Assembly (NCBI RefSeq): GCF_008693185.1
Contig: NZ_VXKN01000005.1
Coordinates: 62,001 to 126,000 of the forward strand
DNA from: Acinetobacter qingfengensis
GTDB taxonomy: Bacteria > Pseudomonadota > Gammaproteobacteria > Pseudomonadales > Moraxellaceae
Reading direction: 5' to 3'
DNA: 64,000 bases
How positions within the stretch are numbered: position 1 is the first letter of the stretch; each line of letters opens with the position of its first letter. The position numbers and the translations under genes were made by a program. A model generated the notes under the pieces. The model was given only the letters and a program-made list of their open reading frames with translations, was not told the origin of the DNA and searched no databases. Below, piece by piece: positions 1-10,374 of the stretch.

Positions 1-452
1 TGTTCCCTTGATATTAGTGCCAAGTCTAAATCGCCTGACTCAATGCGAGGAATGAGAGATGTAGATTGCTCGCAATTCAGTTCAATGTCTACTTTATGGT
101 GTAAAGAGGCAAATTTTTTTAATACAGGGGTCAAATATTTCGCAGCGTAATCATCAGGAACACCTAGTCGTATACGTCCACTCAATTCTTCATTGTGGAT
201 AGCCATTCGCACTTCTTCGTGCAAATTAAGTATTCTTCTCGCATAACCCAAAAGTAATTCACCTTCTGGCGTCAGTTGAAGTTGTCTATTTGATCTTTGA
301 ATTAATTCACATTGCAACGCTTGCTCTAACTTTTTGAGCTGCATACTGACAGCCGATTGTGAGCGATTTAGATCAGGTGCTGCTCCTGAAAGAGAGCCCT
401 TATCAACCACAGCTAAAAAACATTTTAACCAATCAATTTGAAGGTCTCTCAT
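1..452 (-). CDS. LysR-family transcriptional regulator (partial, C-terminus outside window)
   Basis: The reverse-strand frame opens at 452 with MRDLQIDWLKCFLAVVDKGS and runs off the window start, giving about 150 residues. The N-terminus is a classical LysR winged helix-turn-helix (SQSAVSMQLKKLEQAL), followed by the start of the effector-binding domain (GRIRLGVPDDYAAKYLTPVL). It is divergent from azlCD, the usual layout for a LysR regulator and its target, so it probably controls that exporter; this is inference. The 134-bp gap contains a perfect 15-bp palindrome. The ligand cannot be read from the sequence. Confidence 0.9.
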   Translation of the reverse strand, partial: MRDLQIDWLKCFLAVVDKGSLSGAAPDLNRSQSAVSMQLKKLEQALQCELIQRSNRQLQLTPEGELLLGYARRILNLHEEVRMAIHNEELSGRIRLGVPDDYAAKYLTPVLKKFASLHHKVDIELNCEQSTSLIPRIESGDLDLALISRE

Positions 453-471
453 AAGGATTACTCTAATTAAA

Positions 472-486
472 ATTCGATTATCGAAT
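472..486. promoter_or_regulatory. 15-bp palindrome, candidate LysR operator
   Basis: ATTCGAT-T-ATCGAAT is a perfect inverted repeat in the divergent gap between the LysR gene and azlC. It lies 20 bp upstream of the LysR start. The size and symmetry fit a LysR T-N11-A type binding box. Function is inferred from symmetry and position only. Confidence 0.5.
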
Positions 487-586
487 GGTAGTATGCAATT
501 TTATTCGCTTTTTTAAATAAAATTAATGGGTAAAATGTGTTTTTTATCATCATCACTTCAAAAATTTTTTAGATTAAGGATGTGCT

Positions 587-1297
587 GTGTCAAAAAATCA
601 TCAGGAACTCAGTCAACTGAACTCTGCTTTGGTATGGCAAGGGTTTAAGCGTTTTTTGCCTATTTCTTTTTTTGTGGCTATTTTTGGTGCAGCATTTGGA
701 TTGGCTGCCATTCAGACAGGTTTGGATCCATTGTCTATTGTCTCAATGAGCAGTTTTGTATTTGCCGGTGCTGCACAATTTGCAGTATTAGAATTATGGG
801 GAACCAGTATTCCCATCATTCCTTTGATTGTGACGACCTTTTTTATCAATGCAAGACATATTCTCATGGGGGCTTCTTTATATCCTTGGTTGAAATATTT
901 ACCTGCTCCAAAACGATATGGCATTCTTTTGGTGTTATCGGATGCAAATTGGGCATTTTCTCAACAAGAATTTCAGCAACAAAAACCGGGGTTTGGAATA
1001 TTATTTGGTGGAGGCGTTGCGTTATGGATATTTTGGGTCATTGGCACAAGTTTAGGGGTGTTATTTGGTAATGTAATTAAAAATCCGGCTCAATTTGGTT
1101 TGGATATGGTGATGGCTTGCTTTCTACTTTCTATGGTAATTGGAGGGGAGAAAAACTTAAGAATATTTTTTATATGGTCGGTAGCAGCCATCAGTTCATT
1201 ACTTGCTTATAAGTATTTACCCGAAAACTCTCATGTTGTCGTTGGTGCCTTAGCCGGCGGCATCATAGGAATGGTTTTAAAGGAAAAGCGGATATGA
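587..1297 (+). CDS. azlC: AzlC family branched-chain amino acid exporter, large subunit
   Basis: The 236-residue hydrophobic protein has the AzlC pattern: an N-terminal FGAAFGLAAIQTGLDP stretch, FAGAAQFAVLELW, and a conserved FFINARHILMGASLYPWL segment. AzlC forms a two-component inner-membrane exporter with the small AzlD subunit; characterised relatives export branched-chain amino acids or their analogues. The start is GTG at 587 with AAGGA at 576-580. The stop overlaps the azlD start by ATGA, indicating translational coupling. Substrate is assigned by family only. Confidence 0.9.
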   Translation: MSKNHQELSQLNSALVWQGFKRFLPISFFVAIFGAAFGLAAIQTGLDPLSIVSMSSFVFAGAAQFAVLELWGTSIPIIPLIVTTFFINARHILMGASLYPWLKYLPAPKRYGILLVLSDANWAFSQQEFQQQKPGFGILFGGGVALWIFWVIGTSLGVLFGNVIKNPAQFGLDMVMACFLLSMVIGGEKNLRIFFIWSVAAISSLLAYKYLPENSHVVVGALAGGIIGMVLKEKRI

Positions 1298-1608
1298 GTT
1301 TAGAAATAAGTACAGAATCCGTAGGTTTGATCATTTTGATTATGGCTGTAGTGACTTTGCTGACACGTTGGGGCGGTGTTTTCATTATGTCTTTTGTCCC
1401 GATTAATGATCATATACAACGTTTCATTACTGCAATGTCAGGTTCAGTTCTTGTTGCTATTCTCGCACCGATTGCAGTGCAGGGAGATTTTGGTGCACGA
1501 TGTGCCATGCTATCTACCGCTATAGCAGCATTGGTTTTCAAAAAGCCTTTACTTGCGATTACAATCGGTATCATTACTGCTGCTTTTTTCCGACAATTAT
1601 ATGGATAA
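1294..1608 (+). CDS. azlD: AzlD domain protein, small subunit of the branched-chain amino acid exporter
   Basis: This 104-residue, four-helix membrane protein contains the typical LLTRWGG motif near residue 22 and a RFITAMSGSVLVAILAP segment. It overlaps azlC by 4 bp and is of normal AzlD length. It should form the two-subunit exporter with AzlC. No terminator is obvious directly downstream; the next gene begins about 90 bp later and is unrelated. Confidence 0.88.
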   Translation: MSLEISTESVGLIILIMAVVTLLTRWGGVFIMSFVPINDHIQRFITAMSGSVLVAILAPIAVQGDFGARCAMLSTAIAALVFKKPLLAITIGIITAAFFRQLYG

Positions 1609-1700
1609 TTTCTACCGATCACTAAAGCTTGTTGAGATTCGATGTGTAAATTAAAGATATGGTTAATTCTAGACAGGCCCAGTATTCAAAGGTGCAAAAT

Positions 1701-2408
1701 ATGAATAAGCAATCGCCACATCTCGTTTTTATTCCGGGGTTTATGTTAAATGAATCACTTTGGGATGATATGCTTGAATACTTTCCAGAGCATTGGAATA
1801 TTCATAAGGCGAGTCTAGAACAAGGTCATAGTATTGAAGAAATAGTCGAAAATATTGTCAAAAATGCACCCAAAAAATTTATATTAATCGGATTTTCATT
1901 AGGTGGGTATATTGCAAGATTTTTGATTAACCAATATCCGGAAAGAGTATCTGCTCTCATATTAATTGCATCATCAATTAGACATGATACTGAAGAACAG
2001 AAAAATCAAAAAATACAAGCAATAAATGCAATGTCCAAGAAAAATTTTAAAGGCCTAAGTGGTGTAGCCATTTCACAAACATTACACCCGTCTAACTCAC
2101 AAAATCATTATCTTATTCAACGCATTCAGAAGATGGGAGATAAAATGGGTTATGAAACATTCGTTACACTATCATTGTTAGAGCGAACTTTTGAACAACA
2201 TCATGTAATTAAATGCCCAACATTAATTATTTATGGTGCACAAGACCGTTTACGCTGTAAAGAACAGGCGATTGAATTAATGAATATGATTCCTCAGAGT
2301 GATTTGGAGCGAATAGAGAGTACGGGGCATATTATTCCACTAGAGCAGCCTGAAAAGTTAGCAATTACCATTAACGATTGGCTGAACAAACATGGCATCG
2401 TAGAATGA
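1701..2408 (+). CDS. Alpha/beta-fold hydrolase
   Basis: The 235-residue protein shows an oxyanion region (FIPGFMLNESLWDD), a nucleophile elbow GFSLGG with serine near residue 66, an acid in YGAQDRLRC and the catalytic histidine in TGHIIPLEQPE. All three members of the triad are present in order. The frame is open from 1659 but ATG 1701 gives a better N-terminus. It resembles the small MhpC/BioH-like esterase group. Substrate is unknown and the neighbours do not suggest one. Confidence 0.85.
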   Translation: MNKQSPHLVFIPGFMLNESLWDDMLEYFPEHWNIHKASLEQGHSIEEIVENIVKNAPKKFILIGFSLGGYIARFLINQYPERVSALILIASSIRHDTEEQKNQKIQAINAMSKKNFKGLSGVAISQTLHPSNSQNHYLIQRIQKMGDKMGYETFVTLSLLERTFEQHHVIKCPTLIIYGAQDRLRCKEQAIELMNMIPQSDLERIESTGHIIPLEQPEKLAITINDWLNKHGIVE

Positions 2409-2686
2409 TTGTCGTGAGGTTTAGACTTATTATTAGAAGAAAGAGAGAAGCTTTAACTGTTGAATAATTTTCAGCAGTTGCAATATTTTATAAAATTAGT
2501 TGTTCAGTTTATATTGATTTTTACTGATATTAAGCCTGAAGATTTCGGGGTTTTTATGGCGTATATTTTATCAGAAATTGAATTACACAAAATCATTACA
2601 ATTGCTTTTTGTAATTTTATACACTGAATGGTTAGCACACATTCTTGTTCGAATAATGCTGTATTCTTTTTCCGGAAGAAATAACC

Positions 2687-3541
2687 ATGCGATCTAATTT
2701 AGAGCAATTCGTAGACTGTCCACGTTATGTGATTGGCATGAGTATGAAAGTATTTGTTTTGCTCAATATACTGATGTTTGCATTAATGTACGGCATTTTT
2801 TTTGAATTACATGGGTATGTGATTACAATGCTATTGGTGGCACTGTGGTTATTTTGGTGGTTTGGGCTTACCAAAAAGTGGATTGCTTTTCGAAAAATTA
2901 AGCAACTGGTTCTTGATCCGGTGATTTGGCGGCAATTTTCTCAGGACTATCCTCGTACAAGTACACAGGATCAAAAAATTATTTTGGAAGGTTTTAAGGA
3001 TTTTTTAGCTTTGCATGTCAAGTTAAAAGCAAATTTTGCCATGCCTTCTTATGCTGTAGATGCGCTATGGCACACTTTATTGAAATTTCCCCAACAATAT
3101 GTTTTGCTTTGTCACAATATTTTAGGTTATGAGCTAAAACATAAGGTACATGCTGTAGGTGCTGATCAACAGGATTTACAGGAACAACAAAAACGGCTGG
3201 TGTGGACATGGGTAGCAAGTTGTCGTTTACAGCATCTTAATCCATCATTTACCTCACAATTACCAAGATTGTTTTATATTGATCGTGTTGTACACTGGCA
3301 TAAGATCAATGTTTTTAGTCCAGTTATGATGCATGAGTTATACCGTAATTTGTATAAGCTTAGTGCAAGAGAAACGGCTACATCAGATTTAACGGTACAG
3401 AATACATTATATAACAATAGTTTAAATGATGACTCTTTCCACAATAGTCATCACTCTACCACTTCACATCAGGACACTCATCATGCAGATTCGGCATCCA
3501 GTGATGTTTCAAGCAGTTGTAGTAGCGCAAGTTCAGATTGA
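2687..3541 (+). CDS. Two-TM protein resembling the glycine-rich-domain-containing (GRDP-like) family
   Basis: This 284-residue protein has two adjacent membrane helices (about residues 22-60). A soluble domain follows with AVDALWHTLLKFPQQYVLLCHNILGY near 120-150, a pattern I associate with GRDP-like proteins (DxxWH, then a later H). The C-terminal 45 residues are low-complexity, rich in Ser, His and Asp and ending in SSCSSASSD. The start follows GGAAG at about 2673. It sits upstream of leuC with its own orientation but no obvious functional link. The family call is from memory of the motif; function is unknown. Confidence 0.6.
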   Translation: MRSNLEQFVDCPRYVIGMSMKVFVLLNILMFALMYGIFFELHGYVITMLLVALWLFWWFGLTKKWIAFRKIKQLVLDPVIWRQFSQDYPRTSTQDQKIILEGFKDFLALHVKLKANFAMPSYAVDALWHTLLKFPQQYVLLCHNILGYELKHKVHAVGADQQDLQEQQKRLVWTWVASCRLQHLNPSFTSQLPRLFYIDRVVHWHKINVFSPVMMHELYRNLYKLSARETATSDLTVQNTLYNNSLNDDSFHNSHHSTTSHQDTHHADSASSDVSSSCSSASSD

Positions 3542-3675
3542 AAGACATACTGAAAACTGATTTATTCCATAAAGTTTTTTAATTTATAAAAATCATAAAT
3601 TAGTTTTATGTTTTAAAACCTCGTATACTTGTCATAATCTTAAATAAATATACCCAGTCCCTGGAGATTTCCGAC

Positions 3676-5109
3676 ATGGCAGGCAAAGCTCAAAGTTCGA
3701 AAACATTATACGATAAGTTATGGGATGATCATTTGGTTAAACAACGTGATGATGGTTCCAGCTTAATTTATATTGATCGTCATTTATTGCATGAAGTGAC
3801 TTCACCACAGGCTTTTGAAGGTCTTGAACTTGCTGGGCGTCAGCCATGGCGTTTGAGTGCCAATGTGGCAACACCGGATCATAACGTGCCAACATCTACC
3901 AAAGAGCGTGAACAAGGTATTGCCGGAATTGAAGATAATACCTCTCGTATTCAAGTGCAAACATTGGATGACAACTGTAAGACATTCAACATTGTCGAAT
4001 TTGGTATTAATGATATTCGTCAGGGTATTGCTCATGTGGTTGGGCCAGAACAAGGCTTAACTTTGCCGGGAATGACTGTTGTTTGTGGAGATTCACATAC
4101 CGCAACTCATGGCGCATTCGGTTGTTTGGCACACGGAATTGGTACATCTGAAGTTGAACATGTCTTGGCAACACAATGTTTAGTGCAAAAGAAAATGAAA
4201 AATATGCTGGTGCGTGTAGACGGTACGCTTGGCAATGGGGTAACACCTAAAGATGTAGTCTTGGCAATCATTGGAAAAATCGGTACTGCTGGCGGTACAG
4301 GTCATGCTATTGAATTTGGTGGTCAGGTTTTCCGTGATATGTCGATTGAAGGTCGCATGACAGTTTGTAATATGGCAATTGAAGCAGGTGCTCGTGTAGG
4401 AATGGTTGCTGTCGATGAAAAAACTATTGAGTACGTGAAAAATCGTCCTTATGCACCTACGGGTGAAAATTGGGATAAAGCAGTTGCCTACTGGAATACC
4501 TTGCATTCAGATGATGATGCAGTCTTTGATACTGTGGTCGTATTGCAAGGAGCGGAAATTGAGCCACAAGTTTCCTGGGGAACTTCACCTGAAATGGTTA
4601 TTCCAGTTTCTCAGGCTGTACCAAGTTTGGAACAGGCCAAGGATGATGTACAGCGTAATGACTGGACGCGCGCTTATCAATACATGGGCTTGAATGCAGG
4701 GCAAGCATTGGTAGATATTCAACTTGATCGTGTATTTATTGGTTCATGTACAAACTCTCGTATTGAAGACATTCGTGCTGCAGCAGAAGTGATTAAAGGG
4801 CGTAAAGTCGCGAATAGCATTAAACAGGCTATGGTTGTTCCTGGATCTGGTTTGGTTAAGCAACAGGCAGAGCAGGAAGGTTTGGATAAAGTATTTGTAG
4901 AAGCTGGTTTTGAATGGCGTGAACCAGGTTGCTCAATGTGTTTGGCGATGAATGCCGATAAATTACAACCAGGTGAGCATTGCGCATCAACCTCAAACCG
5001 TAACTTTGAGGGACGTCAGGGCAATGGCGGACGTACCCATTTGGTCAGTCCTGCAATGGCTGCCGCAGCGGCAATCGCAGGTCATTTTGTTGACGTACGA
5101 ACATTCTAA
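3676..5109 (+). CDS. leuC: 3-isopropylmalate dehydratase large subunit
   Basis: LeuC catalyses isomerisation of 2- to 3-isopropylmalate, the second step of leucine biosynthesis, with LeuD. The 477-residue length is normal. The [4Fe-4S] ligands are visible: Cys358 in FIGSCTNSR and Cys419/Cys422 in [24 protein letters not shown] and the closing [22 protein letters not shown] are diagnostic of the aconitase superfamily. It starts at ATG 3676 after CTGGAGA. leuD follows after 12 bp, then a lipoprotein gene, then leuB. Confidence 0.98.
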   Translation: MAGKAQSSKTLYDKLWDDHLVKQRDDGSSLIYIDRHLLHEVTSPQAFEGLELAGRQPWRLSANVATPDHNVPTSTKEREQGIAGIEDNTSRIQVQTLDDNCKTFNIVEFGINDIRQGIAHVVGPEQGLTLPGMTVVCGDSHTATHGAFGCLAHGIGTSEVEHVLATQCLVQKKMKNMLVRVDGTLGNGVTPKDVVLAIIGKIGTAGGTGHAIEFGGQVFRDMSIEGRMTVCNMAIEAGARVGMVAVDEKTIEYVKNRPYAPTGENWDKAVAYWNTLHSDDDAVFDTVVVLQGAEIEPQVSWGTSPEMVIPVSQAVPSLEQAKDDVQRNDWTRAYQYMGLNAGQALVDIQLDRVFIGSCTNSRIEDIRAAAEVIKGRKVANSIKQAMVVPGSGLVKQQAEQEGLDKVFVEAGFEWREPGCSMCLAMNADKLQPGEHCASTSNRNFEGRQGNGGRTHLVSPAMAAAAAIAGHFVDVRTF

Positions 5110-5121
5110 GAGGGCAAAACC

Positions 5122-5775
5122 ATGAAAGCATATACAGTAGAACAAGGTATTGTTGCACCATTAGATCGTGCGAATGTCGATACTGATTTAATCATTCCAA
5201 AGCAGTTTTTAAAATCGATTAAACGTACTGGTTTTGGTGATAATTTATTTGATGAGTTACGTTATCTGGATGAAGGATATTTAGGGCAGGATATTGCACA
5301 ACGTCCTAAGAATCCTGATTTTGTCCTTAATCAGGCACGTTATCAAGGTTCTACAATTTTATTGGCACGTAGCAATTTTGGTTGTGGTTCCAGCCGTGAA
5401 CATGCACCGTGGGCATTAAGTGAATATGGTTTCCGTACAGTGATTGCACCAAGTTATGCAGATATTTTCTTTAACAACAGTTTTAAAAATGGCATGCTGC
5501 CAGTAATTTTAACTGAAGCAGAAGTTGATCAGTTATTTAAAGAGTGTGTGGCAAATGAAGGCTATCAATTGACTGTTGACTTGGCAGCACAGGAAGTACG
5601 TACACCATCCGGACAAACCTTTAGTTTTGAAGTTGATCCATTTAGAAAGCATTGTTTGCTGAATGGATTAGATGATATTGGCTTAACCTTACAGGATGCT
5701 GATGCGATCCGTACTTTTGAGACACAGGCAAAACAGGATCGTCCATGGGTATTTAAGGAACTTTCTGGCGAATAA
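5122..5775 (+). CDS. leuD: 3-isopropylmalate dehydratase small subunit
   Basis: The 217-residue swivelling domain partner of LeuC shows [18 protein letters not shown] at the N-terminus and the [14 protein letters not shown] substrate-loop signature near residues 85-98. It begins 12 bp after leuC with GAGGG as ribosome binding site, so the two are co-translated from one message. It is complete and in frame. Confidence 0.98.
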   Translation: MKAYTVEQGIVAPLDRANVDTDLIIPKQFLKSIKRTGFGDNLFDELRYLDEGYLGQDIAQRPKNPDFVLNQARYQGSTILLARSNFGCGSSREHAPWALSEYGFRTVIAPSYADIFFNNSFKNGMLPVILTEAEVDQLFKECVANEGYQLTVDLAAQEVRTPSGQTFSFEVDPFRKHCLLNGLDDIGLTLQDADAIRTFETQAKQDRPWVFKELSGE

Positions 5776-5876
5776 TTTGTAATTGCCCAGCGACAGGCAT
5801 AGCTATCCGTTAGGCATCTTGTTAAGATGAGCTTTATTTTCTTTTCATGATCATACTACATAAGAGTAGGATACAA

Positions 5877-6449
5877 ATGATGCGTGTCGCATACTTCACT
5901 GCATTCATGCTGGGCTTGATGAGCTTGATGGCGGGTTGTCAAAGTACTCAACAGGTAGTGAATAGTTATAAGCTTCTACAACCTCGTTCAGCTACAAATC
6001 TGGAAACAACTTATTTATCCTGTGCATCCTCAATTGCATGTGAGTTTGCACGTGTTGATGATGTACTGGTGATCAATGAAAATACCCATTGGCCAACTAA
6101 AGATGCCATTGAACGTGGTTTATTGCGATTAGAAGGCTCATTATTTTCCAGACACCATCAATATGGATTATCTCTTATACCAGGTGAGCATGAAGTAGTT
6201 GTACGTTTTTATCCTGTGACCAATGAGCGTATGGAATCCTTTCATTTAATCCATAAGTTTATGGCAGGACAAACCTATAAGTTGGCAATGTATCGACAAA
6301 AAATTCAAGGTAATCGATCTTTACTGAATGTGGCTATTCCCGGCCCACTTTGTGTAGATTTACTACAAAATGATGTGGTCTTACGTCGTTTTTGCCGACC
6401 ATTTGATGCAATGACTGGCATGGGCGAATTTGTAGAACAAAAAGTTTAA
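5877..6449 (+). CDS. Conserved lipoprotein of unknown function between leuD and leuB
   Basis: From ATG 5877 the N-terminus is a lipoprotein signal (MMRVAYFTAFMLGLMSLMAG followed by Cys), with lipobox LMAGC. The mature domain of about 170 residues contains four further cysteines in two loose pairs and a stretch EHEVVVRFYPVTNERMESFH that suggests a beta-rich fold. An upstream in-frame ATG at 5847 would spoil the signal peptide, and AGTAGGA at about 5864 supports the later start. It sits inside the leu operon in the same direction, but nothing ties it to leucine synthesis. Function is unknown. Confidence 0.75.
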   Translation: MMRVAYFTAFMLGLMSLMAGCQSTQQVVNSYKLLQPRSATNLETTYLSCASSIACEFARVDDVLVINENTHWPTKDAIERGLLRLEGSLFSRHHQYGLSLIPGEHEVVVRFYPVTNERMESFHLIHKFMAGQTYKLAMYRQKIQGNRSLLNVAIPGPLCVDLLQNDVVLRRFCRPFDAMTGMGEFVEQKV

Positions 6450-6483
6450 TGTGTGTAATAAATTGCGATAATGGACGAAATAA

Positions 6484-7563
6484 ATGTCAAAACATATTTT
6501 AATTTTAGACGGTGATGGGATTGGCCCAGAGATCGTAGCAGCAGCAGAAAAAGTATTACGTGTTGTGAATGACCAATATCAATTGGGATTGACATGGGAA
6601 CATGGATTACTTGGTGGTGCAGCAATAGATGCTCATGGCGAACCGTATCCACAGATCACCAGTGAACAGGCGCAAAAAGCCGATGCAATTCTACTGGGTG
6701 CTGTTGGTGGGCCCAAATGGGACAGTATCGAACGTTCAATTCGTCCAGAACGTGGATTACTAAAAATTCGTAGTGAATTGAACCTATTTGCAAACTTGCG
6801 CCCCGCAATTCTTTATCCTCAATTGGCTGATGCTTCCAGCTTAAAACCTGAAATAGTGTCTGGTCTTGATATTTTGATTGTGCGTGAGTTGACTGGTGGA
6901 ATTTATTTTGGTCAGCCACGAGGTATCCGTGAGCTGGAAAATGGCGAAAAACAAGGTTATAACACTGACGTCTATGCAGAGTCAGAAATTAAGCGCATTG
7001 CCAAAGTTGCCTTTGAATTGGCAGGATTGCGTGGTGGTAAAGTATGTTCGGTTGATAAAGCCAATGTATTGGAAGTGACGGAACTTTGGAAACAAACCGT
7101 AACAGCCTTAAAAGATGCCGAGTATCCAGAAATTCAATTGTCGCATTTATATGTGGATAATGCTGCAATGCAGCTTGTACGTGCGCCAAAGCAGTTTGAT
7201 GTTATTGTCACTGGTAACTTATTCGGTGATATTCTATCTGATGAAGCAGCAATGTTAACTGGCTCAATTGGCATGTTGCCTTCTGCATCACTGGACGAAA
7301 ATGGCAAGGGAATGTATGAACCATGTCATGGGTCGGCGCCTGATATTGCAGGACAAAATATTGCCAATCCATTAGCAACCATTCTATCTGTTGCCATGAT
7401 GTTGCGTTATACCTTCCGTGAGGAAACTGCTGCAAAAGCGATTGAAGATGCAGTAGGTAAAGTGCTGGATCAAGGCATTCGTACTGCTGATATCCTTTCT
7501 GATGGTATGACCAAAGTAGGTACAGTTGAAATGGGTAAAGCAGTTGTAGCTGCTCTTGGTTGA
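6484..7563 (+). CDS. leuB: 3-isopropylmalate dehydrogenase
   Basis: LeuB oxidatively decarboxylates 3-isopropylmalate with NAD+. The 359-residue sequence carries the family landmarks: [11 protein letters not shown] near residue 9, the [21 protein letters not shown] substrate-binding arm, [11 protein letters not shown], and [26 protein letters not shown]. The C-terminal [19 protein letters not shown] is the NAD site. It is the last gene of the leuC-leuD-lipoprotein-leuB group and is closed by a strong terminator. Confidence 0.98.
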   Translation: MSKHILILDGDGIGPEIVAAAEKVLRVVNDQYQLGLTWEHGLLGGAAIDAHGEPYPQITSEQAQKADAILLGAVGGPKWDSIERSIRPERGLLKIRSELNLFANLRPAILYPQLADASSLKPEIVSGLDILIVRELTGGIYFGQPRGIRELENGEKQGYNTDVYAESEIKRIAKVAFELAGLRGGKVCSVDKANVLEVTELWKQTVTALKDAEYPEIQLSHLYVDNAAMQLVRAPKQFDVIVTGNLFGDILSDEAAMLTGSIGMLPSASLDENGKGMYEPCHGSAPDIAGQNIANPLATILSVAMMLRYTFREETAAKAIEDAVGKVLDQGIRTADILSDGMTKVGTVEMGKAVVAALG

Positions 7564-7577
7564 TATTTCTGCAAATA

Positions 7578-7610
7578 AAAAAACGCAGCTTATCATTAGC
7601 TGCGTTTTTT
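7578..7610 (+). terminator. Rho-independent terminator after leuB
   Basis: AAAAACGCAGCT and AGCTGCGTTTTTT form an uninterrupted hairpin around a short TATCATT loop, followed by a T tract. It ends the leu operon 15 bp after the leuB stop. Confidence 0.92.
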
Positions 7611-7749
7611 GTTTTTTAAATAATTGATTTAAATCAATAAAAAAATTATATCTGTTTTATACATAATAAATCCATAAAATCAGAATTATTCTCATATTCA
7701 GCTTTTGAGTATACTTAGCCAATTTTATTGTGTTTAGAGATATGCTGTT

Positions 7750-8628
7750 ATGATAAAAATTCTGGATGGCGGTGTTGGCCGTGAACTTGCTCGACGTGGT
7801 GCGCCATTTAAACAACCTGAATGGTCAGCATTGGCATTATGGGAAGCGCCGGAAATTGTTAAAGAAGTCCATCTGGATTTTATCCGTTCAGGCTCAGAAG
7901 TCATTACTACCAATAACTATGCAGTCGTACCTTTTCATATTGGTCAGGAACGTTTTGCCACGCAGGCTCGTGAATTGGTACAGGTTGCTATTGATCAAGC
8001 CAAGCTGGCTGTACAGGAAAGCGGTAAAGACGTAAAAATTGCCGGATGCTTACCTCCATTATTTGGTTCTTATCGTGCTGATTTATTTGAACCTGAACAT
8101 GTCGCAGAAATTGCGCAACCTATTATTGATACATTAAATGGACAAGTTGATTTCTGGTTAGCAGAAACGCAATCATGTTTGAAAGAAGTGGAAATGGTGC
8201 ATCAATTATTGCCCAAGGATGATAAAGATTATTGGGTATCCTTTACATTACAAGATGATATTCAACAAGAACGTGCCCATTTACGTTCTGGTGAAAATCT
8301 TGAGCAAGTTGCAGACGTTTTAAAACGTCTACATGCTAAAGCGGTGTTATTTAACTGCTGTCAACCGGAAGTGATTTTAAAAGCTGTTCAGGAAATTCGA
8401 CAATTATTACCTGAAATTATTATTGGTGCCTATGCCAATGCCTTTCCTCCTCAGGATGAAAATGCGACAGCCAATGATGGGCTTGATGAAGTTCGTCAGG
8501 ATCTTGATCCTCAAGCTTACCTATATTTTGCCCAACAATGGCAACAGGCCGGTGCCACATTGATTGGCGGATGTTGCGGTATTACACCTGCTCATATTGG
8601 CGAATTATCAAAATTTTTTAAAGAATAA
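7750..8628 (+). CDS. Homocysteine S-methyltransferase family protein
   Basis: This 292-residue protein transfers a methyl group to homocysteine, with S-methylmethionine or SAM as likely donor (MmuM-like). The zinc-thiolate cysteines are visible: Cys in LFNCCQPE near residue 205 and the adjacent pair in GGCCGITPAHI near 277. The N-terminus ILDGGVGRELARRGAPF is typical. The permease gene begins 5 bp after its stop, so the pair is an operon. This raises the possibility that the permease imports the methyl donor or an amino acid linked to it. Confidence 0.88.
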   Translation: MIKILDGGVGRELARRGAPFKQPEWSALALWEAPEIVKEVHLDFIRSGSEVITTNNYAVVPFHIGQERFATQARELVQVAIDQAKLAVQESGKDVKIAGCLPPLFGSYRADLFEPEHVAEIAQPIIDTLNGQVDFWLAETQSCLKEVEMVHQLLPKDDKDYWVSFTLQDDIQQERAHLRSGENLEQVADVLKRLHAKAVLFNCCQPEVILKAVQEIRQLLPEIIIGAYANAFPPQDENATANDGLDEVRQDLDPQAYLYFAQQWQQAGATLIGGCCGITPAHIGELSKFFKE

Positions 8629-8633
8629 AATTT

Positions 8634-9956
8634 ATGTCAACCAGTAAAATTGGATTATTTTCCCTGACCGCTCTGGTGTTTAGCTCCATGGTGGGTTCGG
8701 GTGTGTTTAGTTTGCCACAAAATATGGCGGCTGTAGCTAATGGTTCTGCACTGTTAATTGCATGGTTAATTACCGGTGTAGGTATTTTGTTTTTGGCTTT
8801 CTCATTATTATATTTATCCCGACAATATCCAGAACTTGATGGTGGGATTTATAACTATGCCAGAGAAGGCTTTGGCGAAATGATTGGCTTTTGTTCTGCA
8901 TGGGGATATTGGTTATGTACCACCATCGGGATCGTTGGCTATGTTGTGATTGTCTTTTCTGGATTGGGGATGTTTGTGGATCGCCCAGATCGGGTGATCT
9001 TTGGTGAAGGAAATACCATCTATGCTTTAATTGGCTCCTCAATTTTTGTCTGGCTAATTCATATTCTGGTTAGTCGTGGTATTCGGGAAGCTGCGATTGT
9101 GAACTTATTGGCAACCATTGCCAAAATTGTTCCAATTGTTATTTTTATTGTATGTACACTGCTGGCGTTTAAGCTGGAAGTTTTTCAGCGTAATTTATTT
9201 GATTTTTCATTACAGGTACCTTTATGGCAGCAAGTAAAAGACCTGATGCTGATTACTTTATGGGTATTTACAGGGATTGAAGGGGCAGTGGTTTTATCCT
9301 CAAGAGCTAAAGATCGTTATGACATTGGTAAAGCAACAGTATTGGGAGTATTACTGGCATTGACATTTTATGTGCTGGTGACGGTTTTATCTTATGGTGT
9401 TAGTAGTCGTGCGGATATCGCAGCAATGCATAATCCATCGATGGCAACGATTTTAACGCAGTTAATTGGTTTACCCGGAACCATCATTATTACTGTTGGT
9501 CTGATTATTTCAGTGGCTTCTTCATATCTAAGCTGGACATTATATGCAACTGAAATTCCTTTTCTTGCTGCAAAAAATGCTGCTTTTCCAGAAATTTTTT
9601 CAAGAACTAATCAAAACAATGTTCCGATTTCTTCATTATGGCTGACATCAATTGTGGTACAAGGTTCTCTGATTGCAGTTTATTTTTTCAATAAAAACTA
9701 CACGCAATTATTATTGATCTCATCTGTCATGATTTTACTGCCTTATTTTCTAGTTTCTGCTTTTTATTTGAAAGAATCGACTAAAAAACGCCATTATCGT
9801 CATGTATTCATTGCACTTGTTGCAACAATATATGCAACATGGTTACTTTATGCGGCAGGATTATCGTTATTAATTCTTTCTGTAATTTTATATGCAGTAG
9901 GTTTGTGTATTTTCTTCTACAGTTATTTTTCATCTAAGAAACGTTTTCAATCTTAG
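8634..9956 (+). CDS. APC-superfamily amino acid permease/antiporter
   Basis: The 440-residue, about 12-helix protein opens with KIGLFSLTALVFSSMVGSGVFSLPQN, the glycine-rich first helix of the basic amino acid/polyamine antiporter group (ArcD/YdgI-like). LDGGIYNYAREGFGEMIGFCSAWGYW in helix 3 also fits. The resemblance is to arginine/ornithine-type antiporters, but the close pairing with a homocysteine methyltransferase leaves the substrate open. Coupling to the upstream gene is tight (5 bp). Confidence 0.82.
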   Translation: MSTSKIGLFSLTALVFSSMVGSGVFSLPQNMAAVANGSALLIAWLITGVGILFLAFSLLYLSRQYPELDGGIYNYAREGFGEMIGFCSAWGYWLCTTIGIVGYVVIVFSGLGMFVDRPDRVIFGEGNTIYALIGSSIFVWLIHILVSRGIREAAIVNLLATIAKIVPIVIFIVCTLLAFKLEVFQRNLFDFSLQVPLWQQVKDLMLITLWVFTGIEGAVVLSSRAKDRYDIGKATVLGVLLALTFYVLVTVLSYGVSSRADIAAMHNPSMATILTQLIGLPGTIIITVGLIISVASSYLSWTLYATEIPFLAAKNAAFPEIFSRTNQNNVPISSLWLTSIVVQGSLIAVYFFNKNYTQLLLISSVMILLPYFLVSAFYLKESTKKRHYRHVFIALVATIYATWLLYAAGLSLLILSVILYAVGLCIFFYSYFSSKKRFQS

Positions 9957-10374
9957 TTTGTGTGTTTATAAAATCCATTATATTTCATTATCTTAAAATT
10001 GAAATAAAAGGTAATTAATCTTACTTAAAAATTTATCCAAATCATAAAGGTTTATATATTCCACATAGAAATCCATATTTTAAATAAGGGTTTTTGTGTG
10101 GAAATATAATTTAATTTTTTACTACTATTAAAAAAATAAATAATCAAAAAAATAGTGATTTGTTATATTTCAATGATTTAATTAATTGTTGCTGTGATTT
10201 TCTTCAAATTATTTCTTCTATATATTTTCTTGGGAAATTGTTATACTAAAGTAGCATGTATGTATATGTTGAGTATTATCGAATTAATCCAAATTCTGAA
10301 CATATACAAATCAACTTTTCTATGGATTTCCCTCTTTCTCTTTCTCAGAGGGCATTTAATTTAAGGTAAATTGA
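9957..10374. other. AT-rich 418-bp intergenic region upstream of mqo
   Basis: No open frame, tRNA or repeat was recognised here. The stretch is strongly AT-rich with poly-A and poly-T runs. A possible -10 box TATACT lies at 10242-10247 without a convincing -35, so the mqo promoter is probably here but not well defined. Confidence 0.4.

Noticed and set aside
4180..4506. 108-residue minus-strand frame inside leuC
   Set aside because: Shadow of the conserved leuC coding sequence; no start signals.
9957..10374. Riboswitch or small RNA upstream of mqo
   Set aside because: Only AT-rich runs, no convincing hairpin, terminator or conserved motif.
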